A stretch of DNA of 64,000 nucleotides from Dactylis glomerata. Its lineage: Eukaryota > Streptophyta > Magnoliopsida > Poales > Poaceae. The stretch's first letter is position 1. Every line of letters starts with the position of its first letter. Shown in pieces: positions 21,863 through 31,499 of the stretch. The notes under the pieces were generated by a model. The model was given only the letters and a program-made list of their open reading frames with translations. It searched no databases and was not told the origin of the DNA. The DNA is taken from NCBI GenBank assembly GCA_007115705.1, contig QXEO01000342.1, forward strand, positions 806,001 to 870,000. The letters are read 5' to 3'. Position numbers and translations under genes: made by a program.

Positions 21863-22450
21863 ATGGCCGATACCGGAGTTATCGATCTGGATGCTGGCAT
21901 CATGGTGGAGAAGCATGGGCGCGGCCGCCCTCGTGGCAGCAAAAACAAACCCAAGGTGGCTACCATGGCGGTGTCTTCTTCTGCGCCAGTCAAATGGCGC
22001 CCTGGTCGTCCATTGGGAAGTAAGAACAAATCCAAGTCTTCCACTTGTCAGGTCAATGAGCCTCTGGATGTAAGTGCAGCACATCTCAATCCTCCACCAC
22101 CATCCACTTGAACTGTATTCTCTTTTTTTGCGCTTGCTGGTGCCCAATGCCGTGAGCACCACCGTGTGCCCTTGAAATTTACCGAGTTTACGGATGGCCA
22201 AGAGCTTCGCGAAGCCATCCTTCGAGAAGTGTCAAGTGGAGGTCCTCCATACGAGGTGGAGGTTTATTATGATGGCGACGGGGAGATGTTTTTCAAGGGC
22301 GGCTGGCCTCGCTTCGCCAAGGATTATGATCTGCATCAAGGGTGGTTTTTGTTGTTCAATTACCACTATGGAACAACAAAGTTCGACGTGAAGATTTTTC
22401 ACGGGACTCAGTGCCAGAAGATATATGAAGCCAAAGAATATTTTCACTAG
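21863..22450 (+). CDS. Antisense accessory gene of element A: AT-hook plus B3-type DNA-binding protein
   Basis: The gene lies on the strand opposite to element A's gag-pol, between integrase and 3' LTR. Predicted exon 1 is 21863-22069 (ATG in a good context, CTCCATGGCC). Exon 2 is 22157-22450 (TAG stop). The 87-bp intron has a strong GTAAGT donor and a weaker TGAG acceptor, and both junctions are in phase 0. The product would be about 166 residues. Exon 1 has two AT-hook-like motifs, HGRGRPRGSKNK (residues about 18-29) and KWRPGRPLGSKNK (about 45-57), which bind AT-rich minor grooves. Exon 2 matches a plant B3 domain: VPLKFTEF at the start, GGWPRFAKDYDLHQGWFLLF in the middle, and FDVKIFHGTQCQK at the end. 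The frame is fully open. Element C has a homologue with the same order. Expression and DNA target are unknown. Confidence 0.7.
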
Positions 22451-22827
22451 GATCAACTATCTTTGATGTAATCGATGTGTAATGCACTGCCACTTTTATC
22501 TGTATCGCTCATGAATACTGTGCTATGAACATTGCTTTTTCCATTTGTATGTGCCTGCCGATGAACAACCAAGGGAACGATCATTGTTCTGAGGTACTTT
22601 CGGGCATTTTTTTTGCCATGCTTGCATGTGAGTCAAAATTTTCTTTCAAGGGATCACAAATATTTCCCCTAGGATAGCCCAGTTTCGTTCGTGAAAAGAC
22701 ACGACAGTATAATCTCAATTTTTCCTTTGATATATATCATAATGACTCGAGGCCCATAGCCCCCGAGCGGATAATTTCAACACACATATATATATATATA
22801 ATGTAGGTTTGACCCAAAAAACCCGAC
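22451..22827. other. Spacer between integrase and antisense gene in element A
   Basis: Non-coding, AT-rich; includes a TATATATATATA run near 22789-22800 and one CCCCCGAG (reversed PPT-like) motif near 22761. Any 3' UTR of the antisense gene would lie here. Confidence 0.5.
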
Positions 22828-24291
22828 CTATGCCCGTGTTCTAGGTTTAGATTGTCCTAACTCGAGAATCATTGAGGGCGATGCCTCTTGTGCATAGAAG
22901 CGCCAAAGTTGCTCCGCGTTCCATGGGTTGCCTTCATCTTTGCCTGCCTTTTTGTCTTGAAGTCGATATGCTCCTCCTGGTATCACTTCTCTAACTTTGT
23001 AAGGTCTCAACCATGGTGAGTCCAACTTACCATGACCATCCTGTTTTAGTCGTAACATGAGATCTCCCACCTCAAAAGAGCGGGGACGAACATGAGTACT
23101 ATGGTAGTTTCTCAGGTTCTGCTGATACAGCATGGCTCTGGCCAATGCGATGTCTCTGGCTTCATCTAATGCATCGACATCGTCTTGATGTGCCTCGTTT
23201 GAGGAACTTTCATCATAAGTCGCAACTCTGGGAGCCTCGTGGGTGATTTTGACTAGAAGCACGGCTTCTGCGCCATGGACCAGAAAGAAATGTGTGTCTT
23301 GAGTTGCCGCATTAGCGGTGGTTCTTAGACTCCAAAGCACGGAGGGTAGCTCATCTACCCAAGCGTGTTTAGCTTTCTCGAGGGGCGCAAGTAGCCTCTT
23401 CTTTATGCCATTGCATATTAGTCCGTTGGCTTTTTCGACTTGTCCATTTGTCTTTGGATGTGCTACTGATGCAAACTTCAATTTGATGCCCATACTTTCG
23501 CAATAATTTTTGAACTCTTTGGAAGTAAAATTTGTCCCATTGTCTGTAATTATACTATGCGGTACCCCGAAGCCGAATATTATCGACTTGATGAAGTTGA
23601 TTGCTGTCGTGGTATCTTGCTTAGTTACTGGGGCTGCTTCTACCCACTTGGTGAATTTATCAACTGCCACCAGCATATAAGTATGCCCTCCTGGCCATGA
23701 TTTGTGCAATTTGCCTACCATATCTAAACCCCATTGTGCAAACGGCCAAGACAGGGGTATTGGCTGGAGTTCTGCTGCTGGTGCGTGAGGTCTTGATGCA
23801 AATCGTTGGCAAGCCTCACATCTCCGGACGATGTCTTTTGCATCTTCTATTGCTATTAACCAGTAAAGTCCTGCACAGAAAGCTTTGGCTGATATGGCTC
23901 TGCTACTAGCGTGATGACCATATACTCCTTCATGTATATCCTACAATATGACTTGACCTTCCTGGGGGGTAACGCATATTTGCAAAACCCTGGTTATGCT
24001 TTTCTTATACAATTTTCCTTGTACTACCACAAAGGCTTTAGACCGTCGTGCTATCCTTCGTGCTTTGACCACATCTTTGGGTAGCGTCTTGTTGATCATA
24101 TATGCTAAGTATGGTTGCATCCATGTGACTTCAACCATCATAACTTCCTCTGGTTTGGTTGTGCCCTCTATTACTTCTTTGTCAACCCTCGAGCCTGCTG
24201 TTGCATTCTGGCTTTGTTTGCTGGAACTCAAGGTTTCGTTCTCTTTTATTGACCTCTCTACTATTTCTTCCCAGAAGACTCCTGGTGGCAC
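22828..24291 (-). pseudogene. Integrase of element A
   Basis: On the minus strand the integrase is preceded by a zinc-binding region, with a break between the two frames (22828-23721 and 23941-24291). The core has all three catalytic residues of the DDE triad: AVDKFTKWVEAAPV, SIITDNGTNFTSKEF and TNGQVEKANGLI. C-terminally, VGDLMLRLKQDGHGKLDSPW and YKVREVIPGGAYRL are the usual GPY/F-like region. The core frame is intact for 298 codons, but stops between it and the upstream part make the polyprotein defective. Integrase inserts the element's cDNA into host chromosomes. Confidence 0.8.
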
Positions 24292-24364
24292 CGGTAGACA
24301 CTAAGACCCGATGTTTGCAAGATTATCGGCTTCCTCGTTGCTTGCCCTGCTGACGTGCGATAGT

Positions 24365-26049
24365 TCACACCCGTCGAAAGTTCCTTCCAGATAGTAATAT
24401 AAGTTTTGGTCTGCAATTGTCGCTGACAGCATCCCAACGATTCATTACTTGCTGAACCACTAGATTTGAGTCCCCGGAGATTTTCAATCGAGTTGCACCG
24501 CATGCTTTAGCCATCCTCATTCCATGCAGCAAACCTTCGTACTCGGCTTCATTGTTGGACGCTTGCGGAAAACTCATCCGTAATACGTACTTTAGCTTGT
24601 CCGCTTTTGGTGATATTAGTACTACACCTACTCCAGCCCCTTCGACTCTCTTTGACCCGTCAAAGTACATTGTCCAAACACTTGACAAATCAGGTGGTCC
24701 TGTGTTTTGTAACTCTAGCCACTCTGCTGTAAAATATGGTAGCACTTGAGATTTGATGGCCTTCCTTTTCTCATACGTGATGTCCAAGGGGAAGTTCGAT
24801 TTCCCATAAGGAGACACGTCCTATTGCTTTAGGGTTGTTTAGTATGTTTGATAGTGGGGCTTCGTTAACCACTATTATTGGTTGAACTGCAAAATACTGT
24901 TGCAATTTTTGTGCTGTCGTGAATACGCTTTACGCGAGCTTTTGGTAGTGCGGGTAAACGTTGTTTCGAAAGTGATAGTACTTCACTGAGAAAGTACACC
25001 GGTCGCTGGACTCCGTGCGCTTTCCCCTCTTCACTTCGTTCCACAACCTATACCGTTCTTACCACCTGATGTGTGGCAGCGATGTATAGTAATAATGGTT
25101 CCCTTTCTTTTGGTGTGACCAGCACCGGTGGTGTGGAGAGCACTTTTTTTAGATGCGCAAATGTTACGTCCGCTTCTTCTGTCCACTAGAATTTTTTATC
25201 CATCTTTTTCATGAGTGCGTAGAATGGGAGGGCCTTTTTGCCCAGCCGTGCGACGAATCGACTCAGTGCTGCTACGCGCCCTGCAAGTTGTTGTACTTGA
25301 TGCAACTTTGTTGGTTTTCTCAATGTTAATATCGCCTGAATCTTCTCTAGATTTGCCTCTATCCCTCTTGATGATAACCCAAGTAGTTGTCCTGCCGAAA
25401 CATCAAAGGAACATTTAGTTGGATTTAACTTTAGCTTGTACCTGTCCAGGTTGTCAAAGGTTTCCCTCAAGTCGCCGATCAGGGACTCTTCTTTTCTTGT
25501 GGTGATAACCACGTCGTCAATGTATACTTGGATGTTTCGTCCTATTTGGCTTCCGAGGCAATTTTGCATCTCTGGTAGGTTGCTCCCGCATTCTTAAGGC
25601 CGAAAGGCTTGATAGCAGAAGACACCATATGATGTGATGAAGGCTGTTTTTTCTTTGTCTCCTACTTCTAGTTTGATCTGGTTGTATCCCCAATATGCAT
25701 CCACAAAGGAAAGCCTTGTGCATCCCTCAGCTGAGTCAATTATTTGATCTATGCGGGGCAGTGGGAAGGGATCCTTTGGACAGTGCTTATTGAGGGATGT
25801 GTAATCGACACAGACACAGCGTACGTCTGTGTTTTTCTTTGGGACGATCACTGGGTTGGATACCCAAATTGAGGTTTTGATTTCTATGGTAAAGCATGCG
25901 TTTTCCAATCTATGCAGCTCAGCTGCTATTGCTTTACGCTTTGGTTCATCGAACCGCGGAGAGGTTGCTTGACTGGCCTTGCTTTTGGATCCACATTGAG
26001 TGCGTGCTCGACGAGTTCCTTGGGAACCCCTGGCATGTCGGAAGGACAC
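24365..26049 (-). pseudogene. Reverse transcriptase and RNase H of element A
   Basis: Recognisable parts on the minus strand: RT start (VSNPVIVPKKNTDVRCVCVD), fingers (HCPKDPFPLPRIDQIIDSAE), catalytic box VYIDDVVIT, and a thumb region. RNase H sequence follows, including WTMYFDGSKRVEGAGVGVVL and NNEAEYEGLLHGMRMAKACG with GDSNLVV, the archaeal-type second RNase H of Tat elements. Frames shift at about 25590, 25370 and 24850-25180, so no full-length enzyme could be made. Together these domains copy the RNA genome into DNA. Confidence 0.8.
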
Positions 26050-26099
26050 CAGGCAAAGATTTCCCAGCGCTCATGGAGGAACTAGATGAGCGCACTTTC

Positions 26100-28563
26100 C
26101 TATGCAGGGTCCAGGTCCATCGCAATGGAAGTTGTTTTTGCTGGGTTAGTGGGGTGAACCCGAACTTTCTTGGAATCTTGGGTTGAGTCGAAATCCTGAT
26201 TTGGCAGGGATTGACCTATGTCAGATAGCACATTATGATTAGTCTCTCTTTTGAGTCTTGCGTATTCCGCCGTCATGCTAAAAGTTTGTGCCATTTTGTT
26301 GAATTCCTTATCGCAGGTACCTAAAACTTCAAAGCTTCCTTTGATCATGATGACTCCCTTGGGCCCCGAGATTTTGAGCACGAGATAGGCGTAGTTTGGT
26401 ATTGCCATGAACCGTGCAAACACTGGTCATCCGGGAATTGCATGGTACTGCGAAGGCCAATCCATGACTTCAAATTCTAGCTTTTCCTGTCGGAAATTGC
26501 CTCTGTCGCCAAAGCAAACGCCGAGTTCTATTCTTCCTAGTGGATGATTGGTGCTTCCTGGTACTATCCCATGAAAAGAGCAATCTGTCGGTCGCAACCA
26601 CTCCAATGATATGTTTATTGCCTTCAGAGTCCTTGCATATATTAGATTTATACCACAGCCATCATCCATGAATACTCATCCAACATCGTATCCTCCAATT
26701 TGCACCTTCAATACCATTGGTGCGTGCCCTGGCCTGGGTACTTTCCTTGGGTGGTCCTCCCTACTGAACCCGACTGTCTGTTCGGACCACCGCAGGTATT
26801 TGTGGTTGCTGGTGGTGATGATATAGCTAGGTTCACTTGTCTTGATATACTTTTATGTTCCTTTTTAGACTTCGGGACAAGCTAAATCATTGCAAATATG
26901 TATACCTTTGATTGGGGATTACTCTGACCACTATGTATTCGGTACCCTTGATTTACTGCTTCTTTGTTGTAATATGGTGGCGGTGCACCGTTTGCTGCTT
27001 GGCTAAGCTCCATGGCTTCTTGTAATTTCACGAACGTCCTGCAGTCCCTCATCAGGTGAGACTCTTTTGCCATTAAGATATGCGTAATGTATACGGAAAG
27101 GTCCATTGAGCATGTCCTCTGGCGACGAGTCGAAGTTTTTTTTCCTATCTCCCCCTGAGTCATTTTTCTGTGATACCCGCTGTTTCTGCGCTCGCCTCCT
27201 TCTTCACCGCTTTTCCTATGCCCTGCGGCTAATTGATTGCGCGTGTTGCTGCTGTCATCATTGCGAGTCTTGCGTCTCTGGTTATTGTGTCTACCTAATC
27301 TGTCATACTCAGGTGATCGTGCTCTTTTATTGTGGTAAGCATCCTCTCCGTCCGCGAATCTGTTCGCTACTTCCATTAGTTCTGACACCGTTCTGGGCTT
27401 GATCCTCCACAATTCTTCAACGAGGTCCGAACGGCGGATTCCTAGTGCGAAGGCATCTATTGCTTGCTCATCGGGGATGTTTTCTGCTGAGTTTTTATTA
27501 TGCTCCAGCGCTGTATATATGAGTGCAATGCTTCGCTGTTTTTCTGCGTGCAGGATTTCACTTCTTCTATTGATGCTGGCCGCATGTACGTTGAGTGGAA
27601 ATTGTTGTGAATTGACTTTCTAGCTCGCCCCAGCTTCCGATGGAATCGTCGGGTAACTTGCTTAACCAAGACCGTGCTGCGCTGGTGAGGTGTATCTGCA
27701 AGCTTTTTCATTGTTGTCGTCTTTGAGCCCCCGAGTATTTTTACAGCTTGAAGATAATCTGACAACCATAACTCGGGTTCTTGTGATCCATCATATTTTT
27801 GCTGGTCGTGCGGCAACTTAAACCCTTTGGGTACCTGTGTTCTACAAACCCTTCGGGTAAAGCATAACGCCCCCATTTCTTTTTCTTCGTCCTCGTAATT
27901 TCCTTCATCCCACTCATAGCGTGACCTGTTCACCCTTGCTTGTGTAATGATGTTCCTTGCATCTCCCCTTTGTGTCTTGTAATTTCTCCTTCTGGGTGAA
28001 CTGGATCTTCAAGTTTGCGGAGATTGGGACCTTCGGCTTCTTTCCCCTTTCTGCTCATGTTGTGCTGCTTCCTTTTCCAAGGACTTCTGCTTCAACTCGT
28101 CTCTGACTAATCTGTGGCTTTTTTATAGTAGCTAAGTACATGCTTTCATGTGGATCTCCGGGTTCTGGCTGCATGGTATGCCTGTGCTGCCACTAAGGCT
28201 GCTTCTGGTGTGTCTTGTATGATATTTTCCTCCTCGTGGACTGTTGAGGATGATGAGTTGTGGTTTCTTGCGCGGCTTTATTTTATTGGCCTCTCCATCC
28301 TTCCTCTGTTGTGTTTTGGCTCATGTTGCCTTTCCTCGCTTGATTCTGACGTGCCACTATATTCTTCCCATTGTGGCCTACTTGACGCGATGTTGGATTC
28401 ACGGCTTCTCCTTAACTCGCTTTTTTCTTGCAATAGCTTCTTTTTGTGCTGGTGTAGGTCGTACTGGTACCCCATTAGAACTTCTCTTCGTGAATCTGCG
28501 GGTACTGCTGTGCCATGGTTGATTGCTGATGTGATCATCCTCCACTCTTCTATTGATACGTAT
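26100..28563 (-). pseudogene. Gag and protease of element A, N-terminus missing
   Basis: The minus strand carries the gag core (HDQQKYDGSQEPELWLSDYL, near 27800; NRFADGEDAYHNKR, near 27340) and then an aspartic protease with the active site MDDGCGINLIYARTLKAINI (near 26655). The usual DAG/DTG-type Asp is followed here by DGCG, so activity is doubtful. The frame ends at TAG (DLDPA then stop, about 26115), which B and C share. Unlike B and C, this copy has Lys (AAA) after LQAV in gag instead of a stop. Gag is cut at VSIEEWRMI, where the palindromic insert begins. Confidence 0.75.
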
Positions 28564-29496
28564 TGATGAGGATACAATCATGGATCATGCTGATTTTGAG
28601 TGTTTGAGCTAGAAGGAAATATTGAGTCTAATTGATGATTATTATAAGGTGCTCTGATACCAAGATGATATGGGGTGGCCCGATCTTCTCGTGAGCGAAG
28701 CGATGGTGATGATGGCAGCGGATGATTGTCGGGGATAACTTGGTGTCACCGATGAACTCTCCTCGCTTGAACCCTGATGCCAATGCAACAGCTCTCAAAC
28801 CCTGTAAGATATTCACGACTCCACACACTTGCGCACGTAGCCATTGACCACAAAACGGTAGTTTGCAATCTACTAATTCCCAATGGAACAACAGATCACA
28901 CTAAGCTTGCAGCAGTATATCACCAAATCCAGATGAATTGGTGCGGAGCAATCCAGATGAATGCTTACAGCAGTTCAACGAAGTAATCTTTAGTCTAAAC
29001 GTGGTCTAACCCTAACTGAGGGGGCGCCCAGGGGTACTTATAGGTGGCTGGGCGTCCTTAGCTTTGACCTGGCCCAAAACCTGCCTGGTTTGGGCCCAAA
29101 CTGACTCAGTTCGACTCAAACGGGTACATACCGACCCATATATGGGTTCGGCCTAATTTTAGCACGCAGGCCATGTGTATAGCGTGCCTTAGATGTGTAA
29201 ACATCGTGTCGAAGGCAGTCCTAGTGCGCCATCATGTGCTCGTGCTCATCCAGACTTGATCTCCACTTGTCTCTCGATCGCCGTCCTCCCTCTCCTCCCG
29301 CTGGCGATATCTTGATAGATGACATACCTAAATACAACATAGTACATTGCTTTAGGTAGTATATAATTCGGAGATATCAAGACATTCTTTTCAACTAGGA
29401 AAGAATTCACCTTATAATAATCATCAATTAGACTCAATATTTCCTTCCAGCTCAAACACTCAAAATCAGCATGATCCATGATTGTATCCTCATCAC
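28564..29496. mobile_element. Palindromic LTR-containing insert joining elements A and B
   Basis: The first 88 bp (28564-28651) and the last 88 bp (29409-29496) are inverted copies of each other with one mismatch (CTAG versus CTGG at the Trp codon). Inside lie a PBS on the minus strand (TTGGTATCAGAGC, 28651-28663) and what looks like one LTR (28666-29379, TGATAT...ATATCA). The arms encode the start of a small ORF, MDHADFECLSWKEILSLIDD, open on the minus strand from 29479 to 29246 but stopped in the left copy. On the left the host sequence is gag of A; on the right it is the start of the integrase region of B. There is no TSD, so simple insertion does not explain the structure. Confidence 0.7.
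28666..29379 (-). repeat. Single LTR inside the palindromic insert
   Basis: On the minus strand it begins TGATATCTCCG and ends CCACCCCATATCA, with 6-bp inverted termini. It is followed by TC and the initiator tRNA-Met PBS TTGGTATCAGAGC. No second copy is in the window, so the 5' boundary could be a few bases off (TGTCTTGATATC at 29384 is an alternative). Confidence 0.6.
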
Positions 29497-31460
29497 TGTG
29501 TCTTCGGGTAGTGTTTTGTTTATCACGTATGCCAAATATGGCTGCATCCAGGTTTCTTCGATCATCATGACTTCTTCTGGTTCTGTTGTGCTTGCTTTTC
29601 CAGCCCCTGAGCTTGTTGCTTGTTGCTGGCCTTGTTCCTCTTTAGCCGAAGTTTTGTTGCTCTTTATTGATCTTTCTATGATTTCTTCCCAAAAGACTCC
29701 TTGCGGTACGGGTAGGCACTGGGACCCGATGTTTGCTAGATTGTCGGCTTCTTCGTTACTGGCTCTGCTGACATGCGAAACTTCACATCCATCGAATGTT
29801 CCTTCTAGATAATAGTATAGGTTTCTGTATGCTGTCATATTGTCGCTGAAGGCGTCGCACTTGTTCATCACTTGTTGGACGACAAGATTCGAGTCTCCAA
29901 ATATTTTCAGTCGAGTTGCTCCGCATGCTTTGGCCATTTTCATTCCATGGAGCAGCGCCTCGTATTCGGCTTCATTATTAGAAGCTTGGGGAAAACTCAT
30001 CCTTAACACATACTTCAACTGGTCGCCTTGTGGTGATATCAGGACCACTCCTGCTCCTACTCCTTGGATTCTTTTTGAACCGTCGAAGTACATTGTCCAT
30101 ACACTCGATAGATCTGGCGGTCCTGTGTTTTGTAGCTCCAGCCACTCTACTGTGAAGTCTGGTAAAACTTGTGATTTGATCGCCTTTCGCTTTTGATACG
30201 TGATGTCTAGGGGTGATAATTCAATTCCCCATAAGGAGACACGTCCTGTTGCTGAAGGGTTGTTCAATATATTGGATAGTGGTGCTTCGTTAACCACTAT
30301 AATTGGGTGTACTACGAAATATTGCCGTAGTTTTCGTGCTGTTGTGAATACACTATATGCGAGCTTTTGATAGTGTGGGTACCTCTGTTTTGTTGGAGGT
30401 ACTTCACTGACAAAATATACTGGCCTCTGGACACCGTGAGCTTTTCCCTCTTCACTTCTTTCGACTACCAATACTGTACTCACCACTTGATGTGTTGCTG
30501 CGATGTACAGTAGTAGTGGCTCTTTCTCGTTTGGTGCGGCCAACACTGGTGGTGTGGAGAGCACTTTTTTCATCTGCGCGAAAGCTACGTCTGCCTCTTC
30601 TGTCCATTCAAATTTTTCATCTAACTTTTTCATGAGTGCATAGAAAGGGAGTGCTTTCTCTCCCAATCGAGCAACAAATCGACTTAGTGCCGCGATGCGT
30701 CTTGCGAGCTTTTGTATGTCGTGCAGTTTCGTTGGTTTCCCCATTGTTAGGATTGCTTGGATCTTTTCTGGGTTCGCCTCTATTCCTCTTGCCGATACCA
30801 GGAACCCCAGGAGTTGTCCTACTGATACGCCGAAAGAACATTTTGTCGGGTTAAGTTTGAGTTTGTACCTATTTAGATTGTCGAAAGTTTCTGCCAAGTC
30901 ACTGATCAGGGACTCTTCTTTTCTTGTGGTGATAACCACGTCGTCGATATAGACTTGGATGTTGCATCCTATTTGGCTTCCGAGGCAGTTTTGCATCATC
31001 CGCTGGTAGGTTGCTCCTGTGTTTTTTAAGCCGAAGGGCATGACTTGATAACAGAACACACCATATGGTGTGATGAAAGCTGTCTTTTCCTTGTCTTCTT
31101 TCTTCAGTTTGATCTGGTTATAACTGGAATATGCATCCAGGAAGGAAAGCCTTGCGCACCCTGCTGTTGAATCTATTGTCTGATCAATGCGAGGTAGAGG
31201 GAAGGGATCCTTTGGACAGTGCTTGTTGAGAGATGTATAGTCGACGCACACTCTTTGTACGTCTGTGTTTTTCTTGGGTTAGATACCCAGGTCGATGACT
31301 TGATTTCTCGGATGAATCCGGCGTTTTCTAGCCTGTGTAGCTCGGATGCTATTGCTTTCCTTTTGGGTTCATCAAATCGTCGCAGTGGTTGCTTGACTGG
31401 CTTTGCTTTAGGATCTACATTTAGTGCGTGCTCGACGAGTTCCCTGGGAACCCCTGGCAT
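29497..31460 (-). pseudogene. Reverse transcriptase and dual RNase H of element B
   Basis: A long minus-strand open frame (599 codons) runs from VDYTSLNKHCPKDPFPLPRI through the RT catalytic box VYIDDVVITT, the connection and first RNase H (VVHPIIVVNEAPLSNILNNP), to the second RNase H (WTMYFDGSKRIQG; NNEAEYEALLHG; GDSNLVVQQVMNK). A deletion near 31280 shifts the frame before the RT start. The two RNase H segments mark the Tat lineage. This is the best-preserved RT of the three copies in the window. Confidence 0.85.
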
Positions 31461-31499
31461 GTCTGAAGGACACCAAGCAAAGATTTCCCAGCGCTCACG

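Larger units (their letters stand above)
20120..28563 (-). mobile_element. Element A: Tat-like Gypsy LTR retrotransposon, 5' end missing
   Basis: Read on the minus strand, the element runs from within gag (28563) through protease, reverse transcriptase, RNase H and integrase. It then passes an antisense gene and a repeat-rich 3' region to the 3' LTR (20120-20481). The 5' LTR, PBS and gag start are missing; the sequence breaks at 28563 where the palindromic insert begins. A is clearly homologous to B (29497-34820) and C (36691-45654) but more diverged from them than they are from each other. It is inserted into the Tat-type element to its left. Confidence 0.85.

Noticed and set aside
28564..29496. 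Calling the palindromic insert a DNA transposon with 88-bp TIRs
   Set aside because: It has no TSD, the flanks come from two different retroelement positions, and its interior is an LTR with PBS.
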